The notes under the pieces: generated by a model | The model's input: the letters and a program-made list of their open reading frames with translations, nothing else | The model's database searches: none | What the model was told of the DNA's origin: nothing | NCBI GenBank assembly: GCA_033762625.1 | Contig: JANRLI010000011.1 | Span: 62,001-126,000 of the forward strand | Source: Alphaproteobacteria bacterium | Lineage (GTDB): Bacteria; Pseudomonadota; Alphaproteobacteria; UBA9219; RGZA01 | Direction of reading: 5' to 3' | DNA: 64,000 nucleotides | Program-made: the position numbers and the translations under genes | Shown here: positions 1 through 8,442 of the stretch, one piece after another | How the letters are laid out: each line of letters starts with the position of its first letter | Numbering within the stretch: the first letter of the stretch is position 1

Positions 1-2
1 GC

Positions 3-1271
3 GCTTCCGCTGCCGTTGCCGAACTGATGAGCGACCCGCGTATTGATAAGCCCGATTGGGAATTAAATAATGTTACAATTAAGGATGTTCCGGTTCGCGT
101 TGAAGAACGCGATGTGATGTCCGATGAATTTTCCCATAATGGGTATGATTACAATGCCTTTATGGGTATGAAACATTTTGTCGCCTTTAACAAGGAAACC
201 GGTGAACAAATCAAAACCGAAGGTGACCCGGTGATGCTGATTGCGCCCAATTCCGGTCATCCGCCTGAATACATCGATAAGACCGTTCAAGGTTATATGG
301 AGCAAGGCAGGGATGTATATGTGGTCTATTGCCGTGATGCCATGGATATTCCGTTAACCGCAGGACGTTTTGGATTGAACGAATACATTTCCGGCCTTGC
401 GCGCTTTACCAATTTCTTCCGCGATGTGGGTGTGCATGTTATTCCGATTTGCCAGCCGGGTCCGCCATTGATGGCGGCATTGGCATTGATGGGCGAGCTT
501 GTTGAAAAGGGGCATAATCATATTTCCTTGCCGCGCACGATTGTTTCCAAAGCAAACCCGTATGACACGGATGTAAACCAGCAGCTTCCAAATAAATTTG
601 CGCGCAGTAAACCATTATCTTGGTTTAAAAAGTTCACGCAAGCCGAAGTACCGCTGGGCTATGGCTATAAGGGAGCTGGTCGCAAGATATATTATGGCGC
701 ATGGCAGATTGCATCCTTCATGATGGGTAAGCCCGATAGCCATTGGCGTACGCTAGGCGATTATAACAAGGCAGTAGCAGACGGGCATCATTCGGCCGAA
801 CATAAAATCGGTAATTTTTATGGCAAGCGTTTCCTTGTTCCATCAAGCCTGACATGGGAATTTTATATCGAGACGGTCAAGGAGTGGTTTATTGATAATA
901 GTCTTGCCAAAGGCACATTCCGCTTCACCGGAGAAATCTGCGGTCACGAATTTAAAGACCATGTAGTGGATCTTTCCAAGGTTAAAGGCCGCGATATGGG
1001 CGCATTGTTTATTGAAGGCGAGAAAGACGATATCACCGGTGTTGGCCAGGTAACCGCAATGTCGCGGTTGCTGACGGGTGTTCAAAAGCAATATTATATT
1101 TTAGTGAAAGGCGCTGGCCATACCGGCGTTTTTCGCGGGGATAATTTCGTCAATCATGTGTGCAAGCCAGTGGTTGAATTCATGCGCGCGTTTGACCGGA
1201 TGCCAACTGCGCCAGAACCCAAACTGCGTTCCGTGCCATTGCCTCAATACGCTATTGGCAAGGCTGCTTAA
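3..1271 (+). CDS. phaZ: Intracellular polyhydroxyalkanoate depolymerase, 5'-truncated by window edge
   Basis: Hydrolyses stored intracellular PHA/PHB granules to hydroxyacids. The product is an alpha/beta-hydrolase. The expected features of the Cys-type intracellular depolymerases are visible: an ICQPGPP nucleophile-Cys motif near the first third, an acidic segment EGEKDDITGVG and a GAGHTGVF catalytic-His motif near the C-terminus. The reading frame stays open from the first bases of the window (ASAAVAEL before Met at 27). Family members start with a much longer N-terminal region, so the ATG at 27 is probably internal and the true start lies outside. 422 codons are visible. No PHA synthase or phasin gene is next to it. 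The product class is well supported; the start is unknown. Confidence 0.88.
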   Translation, partial: ASAAVAELMSDPRIDKPDWELNNVTIKDVPVRVEERDVMSDEFSHNGYDYNAFMGMKHFVAFNKETGEQIKTEGDPVMLIAPNSGHPPEYIDKTVQGYMEQGRDVYVVYCRDAMDIPLTAGRFGLNEYISGLARFTNFFRDVGVHVIPICQPGPPLMAALALMGELVEKGHNHISLPRTIVSKANPYDTDVNQQLPNKFARSKPLSWFKKFTQAEVPLGYGYKGAGRKIYYGAWQIASFMMGKPDSHWRTLGDYNKAVADGHHSAEHKIGNFYGKRFLVPSSLTWEFYIETVKEWFIDNSLAKGTFRFTGEICGHEFKDHVVDLSKVKGRDMGALFIEGEKDDITGVGQVTAMSRLLTGVQKQYYILVKGAGHTGVFRGDNFVNHVCKPVVEFMRAFDRMPTAPEPKLRSVPLPQYAIGKAA

Positions 1272-1283
1272 TGTATCATGCGA

Positions 1284-2552
<1,269 letters not shown>

Positions 2553-2620
2553 CTACGGTATGGCCGATTGGTAAATTATTGATAAACTTCAGACTGTTAA
2601 GAAATTTGGCATGCGCGGCT

Positions 2621-2634
2621 GAGTCTTTTGAGTC
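2621..2634. promoter_or_regulatory. Pair of GANTC methylation sites upstream of ccrM
   Basis: Two GAGTC sequences (2621-2625 and 2630-2634) lie 4 nt apart, about 100 nt upstream of the putative ccrM -10. GANTC is the CcrM target. Methylation-sensitive control (for example through GcrA) is inferred. Confidence 0.4.
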
Positions 2635-2673
2635 ACATATTATTGCTCAAACGCCGCACATATATATAAGGGG

Positions 2674-3150
2674 TTAGTAGAAATCGTAATCGTCGGGCTT
2701 GTCTTTTCTGCCGCGGCCAAGATTGCGAATGGCCTGATAGAAAAAATTACTGCGGCCTTTTTGCGGATCATAAGGCACAACCGCAGGGCGTGCCGTGATG
2801 GTGAGGCCGCGCTTGCCCAATTCATCGCGGAACAAGTTCGTTGCCTGATCATACATTCCAATAGCTGCCAATCCTGCGCCAAGGGGCGATGAAAAATTCA
2901 TCAGCACAGCTTCTGCGATATTAAGTGCATAGAGCGCTTTTACACGGCGCTGTTCGGAAGGATCGCCAAATTTTTCTGCAAAGCTTCTGAATTCCGGGGA
3001 GTGCAGAATGCGGCGCGAACTGCCCAATTCTTTTTTGGCAATTGCCAACAGCTCCGTCACCGATGGGACGGGATATTTATTAACTGGTATAAGGGGTATG
3101 CCCAATGCGTTCGTTGCCATGCGCGGGACTATACCCAAAATCCGCAGCAT
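2674..3150 (-). CDS. Conserved-looking hypothetical protein between rnhB and ccrM
   Basis: I do not recognise this 158-residue protein. It begins with a short segment MLRILGIVPR, has a moderately hydrophobic middle (SPLGAGLAAIGMYDQATNLF) and ends in a basic then acidic tail (GRGRKDKPDDYDFY). No cysteine pairs, signal peptide or clear membrane segment is visible. It is co-directional with rnhB, 34 nt downstream of it, and so probably in the ymdB-rnhB transcript. Length, uninterrupted frame and operon position support a real gene. No function can be assigned. Confidence 0.6.
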   Translation of the reverse strand: MLRILGIVPRMATNALGIPLIPVNKYPVPSVTELLAIAKKELGSSRRILHSPEFRSFAEKFGDPSEQRRVKALYALNIAEAVLMNFSSPLGAGLAAIGMYDQATNLFRDELGKRGLTITARPAVVPYDPQKGRSNFFYQAIRNLGRGRKDKPDDYDFY

Positions 3151-3184
3151 GTATTACTTTCAAGGAACAGTTTTTTGTTAATTT

Positions 3185-3811
3185 TTAAGCGAGATTGCGT
3201 GAGCTTATGCCCTTAACCGGGCCAAAACTTTGGCGGTGGTGCGGCGTGATGCCGTGGATTTGTAGGGCGGTTAAATGTTCTGCGGTTGGATAACCCGCAT
3301 TATGCGCCCAGCCATAATGGGGGAATTCGTCATGCAATTGCTGCATCAGCCGGTCACGGGTGACCTTTGCCAATATGGATGCGGCGGCGATGGATAGGCT
3401 TTTGCTATCGCCCTTCACAATCGGGATATTCTTCATATTTGGAATATTGGGGGATTTATTGCCATCCACCAATACGCAGGCAGGTTGGTTTGAAAGTTGT
3501 AACACCGCGCGTTTCATGGCCAATAGGCTGGCCTGCAAAATATTTATTTCATCGATTTCCTGTGCCGAGCATTGCGCAATGCCATGTACGCAACATTCGA
3601 TAATTTGCGGGAATAACACTGCGCGCTTTTTTTCGCTGATTTGTTTGCTGTCGTTGATTGCGCTTGCCAGTTTTTCCGGAAAGTTTTGCGGGATAATCAC
3701 GGCGGCGGCAACCACCGGGCCTGCCAGCGGGCCGCGGCCTGCTTCATCCGTTCCCGCAATCAGCAGACCTCTATTACGACCGTTTTCGATTTCGTATAAT
3801 AAAGTAGGCAT
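3185..3811 (-). CDS. rnhB: Ribonuclease HII
   Basis: Removes RNA from RNA-DNA hybrids, including single misincorporated ribonucleotides. The N-terminal motif AGTDEAGRGPLAGPVVAAAV carries the first catalytic Asp-Glu pair. VDGNKSP and the SIAAASILAKVTRDR stretch supply the remaining active-site acid and the conserved basic motif. The 208-residue length is normal. The gene starts 3 nt after the ymdB stop on the same strand, suggesting translational coupling. rnhB near ccrM is a recurring alphaproteobacterial arrangement. Confidence 0.96.
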   Translation of the reverse strand: MPTLLYEIENGRNRGLLIAGTDEAGRGPLAGPVVAAAVIIPQNFPEKLASAINDSKQISEKKRAVLFPQIIECCVHGIAQCSAQEIDEINILQASLLAMKRAVLQLSNQPACVLVDGNKSPNIPNMKNIPIVKGDSKSLSIAAASILAKVTRDRLMQQLHDEFPHYGWAHNAGYPTAEHLTALQIHGITPHHRQSFGPVKGISSRNLA

Positions 3812-3814
3812 GCG

Positions 3815-4642
3815 TTAGGCTGTTTGTTTCAAGGCTCCGGCCGTTTGTTTTAAGGCTCCGCCTAGGCGGTAGGTGGAAATGCTTTTGGCTAATCCTGTTT
3901 TGTCGTCTGATTCAACGAGTGCGGCGCATACCGTGCCTTCGCCTTCAGCAGGGGTTAAGCGTTCAAACGAATATTTGCGCGTCATGCGTTGCACGGATAA
4001 ATCCTTCTTCATGCCAATCACGCTGTCGTAATCCCCGCACATGCCGGTATCGGTTTGGAAAGCGGTGCCATTGGCCAGAATGCGATCATCCGCGGTGGGC
4101 ACGTGGGTGTGCGAACCCAATACAGCGGTTACGCGGCCATCGAATAAATGGGCAATTGCTTGTTTTTCAGAACTTGCTTCGCAATGTACATCAATCAAAA
4201 TACCATCCACGGTTTTACCAAGGTGGTGGGCGTTGATAATTTCGGTAGTGGCAGCAAACGGGTCGTCCATCGCATCCATAAACAAACGGCCCATGACATT
4301 GACGACCAGCAGTTTGCGCCCCGTTTTGGATTGTGCGATAAAATGGCCCGAGCCCGGAGTATCCTTTGGAAAATTACACGGGCGCAAGATGCGCGGTTCA
4401 TTTTGAATGGTCGATAATAATTCCTTTTGGTCCCAAACATGGTTGCCGGTTGTTAGCACATCAATCCCCAGCGCAAATAAATCAGCCGCAATCTTAAGGG
4501 TAAGCCCATAGCCTGCTGCCGCGTTTTCGGCGTTTGCGACGACAAAGTCCGGCTTGTGCTGCGCAGTGAGCACAGGTAGATATTGTGCAAGGGCATCTCG
4601 CCCCGCGCGTCCCATAATATCTCCAAAAAATAGTATCTTCAT
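3815..4642 (-). CDS. YmdB-family metallophosphoesterase (TIGR00282 type)
   Basis: Predicted dinuclear-metal phosphodiesterase of the YmdB family; a Bacillus member hydrolyses cyclic nucleotides and affects biofilm decisions. The N-terminal MKILFFGDIMGRAGR, the VANAENAAAGYG block, TTGNHVWDQKE and GSHTHVPTAD supply the metal-binding Asp, Asn and His residues. At 275 residues it is slightly longer than usual because the last residues are a seven-residue tandem repeat (GALKQTA twice) from a 21-bp duplication. It heads the ymdB-rnhB-hypothetical group and is divergent from ispE across a large palindrome. Confidence 0.9.
   Translation of the reverse strand: MKILFFGDIMGRAGRDALAQYLPVLTAQHKPDFVVANAENAAAGYGLTLKIAADLFALGIDVLTTGNHVWDQKELLSTIQNEPRILRPCNFPKDTPGSGHFIAQSKTGRKLLVVNVMGRLFMDAMDDPFAATTEIINAHHLGKTVDGILIDVHCEASSEKQAIAHLFDGRVTAVLGSHTHVPTADDRILANGTAFQTDTGMCGDYDSVIGMKKDLSVQRMTRKYSFERLTPAEGEGTVCAALVESDDKTGLAKSISTYRLGGALKQTAGALKQTA
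3818..3859 (-). repeat. 21-bp tandem duplication at the 3' end of the ymdB-like gene
   Basis: Two adjacent 21-bp units (3818-3838 and 3839-3859) differ at two positions. The duplication is in frame and adds seven residues (GALKQTA) to the C-terminus, outside the conserved catalytic fold. Confidence 0.85.
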
Positions 4643-4644
4643 TC

Positions 4645-4787
4645 TAGCCTATCCATAATTCCTAACTGCGGCGTTATCTTTTTGCCGTTTTCTTCGCTTC
4701 CGGTGCTCATGTACTTAAATGTACACTGCGCTCCGGTTCTCGAAAACAACAAAAATCTTTAGCCGCAGCGAAATTCCGAATAGGCTA
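4645..4787. repeat. 143-bp imperfect palindrome between ymdB and ispE
   Basis: The arms begin TAGCCTAT (4645) and end ATAGGCTA (4780-4787). Inside them, TGCGGC pairs with GCCGCA, a T-rich block with an A-rich block, GTTTTC with GAAAAC, and CCGG-GC with GC-CCGG, down to a centre TGTAC-TTAAA-TGTAC near 4716. As RNA it would fold into one long hairpin with small bulges. The upstream open frame of ispE runs through it but looks non-coding. It could be a bidirectional terminator-like or promoter-associated element, or an inserted palindromic repeat. Confidence 0.75.
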
Positions 4788-4811
4788 TTTATTTCTTTCC
4801 AAGGAAACTTT

Positions 4812-5696
4812 ATGAACCAGCCAGTAAAGAGTATTGTTGAGCGTGCGCCTGCCAAAATCAACCTCTACCTGCATGTGACCGGAAAACGGGAGGATGGTTA
4901 CCATTTACTGGATAGTTTGGTTGTGTTTGCCAATGATGGCATGGCAGCAGCTGATGAAATTACCATTACCCAGTCGGATGCCTATAGCTTACGGATTGTC
5001 GGGCCACAATCTGCATTATTGCAGGGTGAATCCCACGATAAAAATCTGGTAACGATTGCGCTGCGCGGACTTGCCAGCAAATTGGGTCGTGTCGCACATG
5101 TGGATGTGCGCCTATATAAAAATCTTCCGGTCGCTTCGGGAATTGGCGGCGGGTCAGCCGATGCCGCTGCTGCACTTCGCGCTGCTGCAAAATGTTGGGG
5201 CGTGAATATCAACAGCGAGGCAGTGGTGCGCACTGCCAAAGAAACCGGCGCGGATGTGATGGCATGCCTTTATAACAAGCCATGCTATTTCAGCGGAATT
5301 GGCGATGTGATTGACGGCGTGAACGGATTGCCACGCACCTATATGGTGTTGGTCAACCCGAATGTACCACTTGCCACAGCGCATGTATTCAAAGCACGGT
5401 TGGGTGATTTTTCACATGCGGCGCGTTTGCCCAGTTTGCCCAATAGTGCCGAAGAATTGGCGGCGCAGCTTTCGGCGCGCGGAAATGATTTACAAGAACC
5501 CGCCAAATTATTATGCGAACCGATTGCCGATGTATTGTCGGCATTAAATGCGCAGCACGGATGTCTGCTGGCGCGGCTCTCTGGTTCCGGCGCGACATGT
5601 TTTGGATTATTCGCGCGCATTGAAGATGCGGAAACCGCAGCAGCTACCATTCGCCAATTGGGGCGTGAATGGTGGGTTGCGGTAAGCGGGTTTTAA
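4812..5696 (+). CDS. ispE: 4-diphosphocytidyl-2-C-methyl-D-erythritol kinase
   Basis: Fourth enzyme of the MEP isoprenoid pathway: ATP-dependent phosphorylation of CDP-methylerythritol. The GHMP-kinase signatures are present: APAKINLYLHVTGKREDGYH at the N-terminus, the ATP-binding LPVASGIGGGSADAAAALR near residue 95, and the C-terminal LSGSGATCFGLF loop. The frame is open upstream to 4719, but the ATG at 4812 has an AAGGAA ribosome site 5 nt upstream and fits the family start; the upstream codons come from the palindrome. 294 residues. The next gene starts 2 nt after its stop. Confidence 0.95.
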   Translation: MNQPVKSIVERAPAKINLYLHVTGKREDGYHLLDSLVVFANDGMAAADEITITQSDAYSLRIVGPQSALLQGESHDKNLVTIALRGLASKLGRVAHVDVRLYKNLPVASGIGGGSADAAAALRAAAKCWGVNINSEAVVRTAKETGADVMACLYNKPCYFSGIGDVIDGVNGLPRTYMVLVNPNVPLATAHVFKARLGDFSHAARLPSLPNSAEELAAQLSARGNDLQEPAKLLCEPIADVLSALNAQHGCLLARLSGSGATCFGLFARIEDAETAAATIRQLGREWWVAVSGF

Positions 5697-5698
5697 AC

Positions 5699-6415
5699 AT
5701 GTGCTGGAGCGGTGAAGCATCGGCAGTACTAGCCAGCATCGGTATTGGTTCGACAATCTATGCGGCAATCAAGAAAGAGCCGCGCGTGTTATGGATTACG
5801 CTTGGCTATTTCTCGCTCATGGAATTGCTGCAAGCCTTTACCTATAGTGTAATTGATAAATGCGCTTTGCCATCCAATCAGGTTGCGACCTTGCTGGGTT
5901 ATTTGCATATCGCGTTCCAGCCGTTTTTTATCAATGCGATGGCGATGCACTTTATTCCAAAGGATGTAAGCGAAAAAGTTGCGCCGTGGGTTTATACGCT
6001 GTGTTTTGCATCCACCATTTTCATGCTTATCCAGCTTTACCCCTTTGCATGGGCGGGCCATTGCACACCAGGGCATACGCTATGTGGGCCAGAGCTTTGT
6101 TCGATTTCAGGGAATTGGCATATTGCATGGGAAGTGCCGACCAATGGACTTGGTGAATGGTTTGCGCATCCGCCAATCCGCAGTTTCCCGACATTCTTTG
6201 TGGTCGCCTTCCTACTGCCGATGATTTACGGATCATGGAAACTGAATATCTATCACGCGGTGATGGGGCCGGGGCTTGCGTTCCTTTCGACCAATAATCT
6301 CAATGAACGTCCAGCGGTATGGTGCTTGCTATCCATCGCGTTTCTGCTGATTGTCATTAAGACAAAGCTGCGCGACATCATGCATGTGAAGCGCTGGTTC
6401 TGGTGGAAAGCTTAA
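5699..6415 (+). CDS. Multi-pass membrane protein beginning MCWSGEAS (DUF5765-like)
   Basis: A 238-residue integral membrane protein with about six to seven hydrophobic segments and several conserved-looking Cys and Trp residues. It starts MCWSGEASAVLASIGIG, a signature I associate with the uncharacterised DUF5765 family. The start at 5699 lies 2 nt after the ispE stop, so translation is probably coupled. A longer frame from 5669 would overlap ispE and lacks the family start. The function is unknown. Between TM segments there is a Cys-containing loop (GHCTPGHTLCGPELC) that could be disulfide- or metal-binding; that is inference only. Confidence 0.72.
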   Translation: MCWSGEASAVLASIGIGSTIYAAIKKEPRVLWITLGYFSLMELLQAFTYSVIDKCALPSNQVATLLGYLHIAFQPFFINAMAMHFIPKDVSEKVAPWVYTLCFASTIFMLIQLYPFAWAGHCTPGHTLCGPELCSISGNWHIAWEVPTNGLGEWFAHPPIRSFPTFFVVAFLLPMIYGSWKLNIYHAVMGPGLAFLSTNNLNERPAVWCLLSIAFLLIVIKTKLRDIMHVKRWFWWKA

Positions 6416-6422
6416 AAATTAT

Positions 6423-8066
6423 TTATTGTCCGCGTACATCGCGCATAAGTGATTCAATCAACTCGGCCGATGGCTCACCGTCGGGATATACCGAATGATC
6501 ACGCTGGTACGCGCGAATGGCGGATGCTGTTTGCGGGCCATATTCCCCGTCAACACGGTCCACTTTGTAACCCAAGACACGCAACATGCGCTGGATTGCT
6601 TTGTTGTCGGCTTTTGCCTGTTCTTTGCTCATGCCTACTTGCGTTGATGGCGCGGGTGTTGGGACCGATGCAACAACCGGTGTTGCGGAGTAAGCAGGGC
6701 TGATGGAATTATCAATCTCATTCGCAATCTGTTGTGCGATGGCAGGCGTCATGGGTTGTTGAATTTGCGCCTGTGCTTGGGGCGGCGCAGGTACAAAAAT
6801 ATCATTCGCGGGGATGCTGTTTTGTGCGCCTTGCCCACCGACACCTGCGGTGGGTTGAATCATTTGCTGAATTTGCTGCGCAGGCGATTGTGCAGACGGC
6901 GCATAGCTTGGTTGCTGGTATTGTTGTTGCGGGATTTGTTGCTGCGCTTGTGCGCCTGCGGTCAAGCGTTGGATGGCTTCGGCTGCTTTTGCGTCGCCTG
7001 CTGCTGCGCTGCGTTGATACCATGCAAGTGCGGTTTCAATATCGGGCGCGCCATCAGCGCCGGTTTCATAGATGCGGCCAAGTTCGGTGTAGGCTTGGGT
7101 AACGCCTGCTTTGCCCGCTGCCTGAAACCAGCGGATAGCTGCGTTGATGTCGGTTTTGCCGATATTGCCGCCCTGATTTGCATAGGCAAGCCACATCATC
7201 GCTTCCTTTTCACCTGCATCTGCTGCTTGGCGGATCATTTCCACGGCAAAGGCTTGGTCACGTTGCACACCATCCCCTTTGAGGAACTTAGCAGCAATCA
7301 GCAACTTGCCTTTCTTGTCGCCGCTTGCTTCGCGGTTGAATAACGGTTGCCAATCGGGCGGCACGGCTTGACCACTTGCGGCCAATTTATTTTGAACAGA
7401 AATCTGGAACGGGCTTAACCGTGGTTGCACAGGCTGCTGGTAGGCAGGTTGCGCGGGCGGTGACAAATACGCCTGAGTGTTGCGCTGTGTTGTTTGCTGG
7501 TCATAGCGTGCACCAAGTGCGACAGGTGCCGGTGCACGAAATGATGGCGCTTGGATTTGCGGCATTTGTTGTTGCGCTGGCGGCGCATAATTATTGGCGT
7601 TTGCAAAATTTGGTGTATAGGTTTGCTGGGCTTGCGGCATTTGCACGGGTGCTGCTGGTGCAACAGGCGCAGCCATTTGTTGTTGAATGCTGCGTTGCTG
7701 AATGGCTTGCGCGTTTGCAGCAGCAGGCGCATTGCCACGCGGCCAGAATGCAACCGCGAGAATGGTGACCATGACGCAGCCTGCAAGAATGCCGAGATAT
7801 TTATTTTGACGGTTACGTTCCTGAACATATACCGCCTGAAAATTTTTCAACGATTGTTCGAAATAGGTGAGCGATGAATCCACATTCTTTAAACGCTGCG
7901 CATGGCTCGCGAGATGAAGCGCTACATCAAAATTATCGTCCTGCTGATCCTCGGCCCACTGTTCTTGGTATTTGGGGTCTTGATAGCGCTCGTCTTGGAC
8001 ATATTGTTGCTGTTGCTGCTGGCGGGGCGACTGCGCGCGTGATCTTAAGGAAGTTGGATGTGCCAT
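6423..8066 (-). CDS. Sel1-repeat protein with TM segment and C-terminal peptidoglycan-binding domain
   Basis: 547 residues. It has a polar, Gln-rich N-terminus (six consecutive Gln near residues 16-21), one transmembrane helix at about 90-108, a long Gln/Ala/Pro linker, Sel1-like TPR repeats at about 240-370 (for example AMMWLAYANQGG and AYTELGRIYETG) and a C-terminal peptidoglycan_binding_1 domain at about 475-545 (IQRMLRVLGYKVDRVDGEYG). The layout suggests a bitopic inner-membrane protein with the repeats and wall-binding domain in the periplasm. It resembles the architecture of alphaproteobacterial polarity or division factors, but no specific orthologue can be claimed. It is divergent from the M23 peptidase at 8443. 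Confidence 0.8.
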   Translation of the reverse strand: MAHPTSLRSRAQSPRQQQQQQYVQDERYQDPKYQEQWAEDQQDDNFDVALHLASHAQRLKNVDSSLTYFEQSLKNFQAVYVQERNRQNKYLGILAGCVMVTILAVAFWPRGNAPAAANAQAIQQRSIQQQMAAPVAPAAPVQMPQAQQTYTPNFANANNYAPPAQQQMPQIQAPSFRAPAPVALGARYDQQTTQRNTQAYLSPPAQPAYQQPVQPRLSPFQISVQNKLAASGQAVPPDWQPLFNREASGDKKGKLLIAAKFLKGDGVQRDQAFAVEMIRQAADAGEKEAMMWLAYANQGGNIGKTDINAAIRWFQAAGKAGVTQAYTELGRIYETGADGAPDIETALAWYQRSAAAGDAKAAEAIQRLTAGAQAQQQIPQQQYQQPSYAPSAQSPAQQIQQMIQPTAGVGGQGAQNSIPANDIFVPAPPQAQAQIQQPMTPAIAQQIANEIDNSISPAYSATPVVASVPTPAPSTQVGMSKEQAKADNKAIQRMLRVLGYKVDRVDGEYGPQTASAIRAYQRDHSVYPDGEPSAELIESLMRDVRGQ

Positions 8067-8278
8067 AAGCTGTTTTGCCCAAAATTAAGAATTCAAGTCG
8101 TTTTGATTCACGCGTTATTCTTATGTCCAGAATCCCAGTCTTGGAGCCCCTCATCAAGCCAACAATTATGGCAAATCAGTGAATCGGCGAAAGTGAATGC
8201 GGACGTGTCATCATAGATAGACGCTTTAGCTTGTGATTCTCCATAACAATTTGTGAAATTAATAATCTCGAATCCGGT

Positions 8279-8299
8279 TTATCCACAACTTGTGGGGAA
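8279..8299. promoter_or_regulatory. Perfect DnaA box plus inverted degenerate box upstream of M23 peptidase gene
   Basis: TTATCCACA at 8279-8287 matches the DnaA consensus exactly. Three bases later, 8291-8299 reads TTCCCCACA on the other strand (7 of 9). The pair lies about 20 nt upstream of the putative -35 of the peptidase gene. The regulatory role is inferred. Confidence 0.45.
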
Positions 8300-8306
8300 G
8301 TTAAGG

Positions 8307-8334
8307 TTGACAGATCACGACGAGTTTTGATTAT
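8307..8334 (+). promoter_or_regulatory. Putative sigma70 promoter for the M23 peptidase gene
   Basis: TTGACA (8307-8312), 16-nt spacer, GATTAT (8329-8334). The -35 is perfect and the -10 matches 4 of 6. It would give a leader of about 100 nt before the GTG at 8443. Confidence 0.5.
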
Positions 8335-8442
8335 CTGCATCCTTCGAACCGTTAAGCATTAATTTATTAATGCCCTGCCAGTCTCGTTCCAGTCCTTGTG
8401 TACGTATTGGAACTCAACGTTTAGCTAAAGGTTTTTAAGCGC

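Larger units (their letters stand above)
8067..8442. other. Divergent intergenic region with five GANTC sites
   Basis: This 376-nt non-coding gap lies between the Sel1-repeat gene (minus) and the M23 peptidase (plus). It holds GANTC sites at 8105, 8130, 8181, 8235 and 8270, DnaA boxes at 8279-8299 and a sigma70-like promoter at 8307-8334. An AT-rich inverted repeat ATTAAT-TT-ATTAAT lies near 8358. No convincing small gene is seen. Confidence 0.6.

Noticed and set aside
27-1271. ATG at 27 as the true start of the PHA depolymerase
   Set aside because: The frame is open from the window edge and family members have a long N-terminus, so the gene starts outside.
4719-4811. Upstream extension of ispE
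   Set aside because: It runs through the palindrome, has no ribosome site, and the family start fits the ATG at 4812.
6732-7343. 203-residue open frame on the opposite strand of the Sel1-repeat gene
   Set aside because: It is Arg/Leu/Cys-rich shadow of a Gln/Ala-rich gene with no own ribosome site or family.
8352-8372. CtrA-type TTAA-N7-TTAA site in the M23 promoter region
   Set aside because: TTAA repeats exist but spacings are 3, 4 or 11, not 7.
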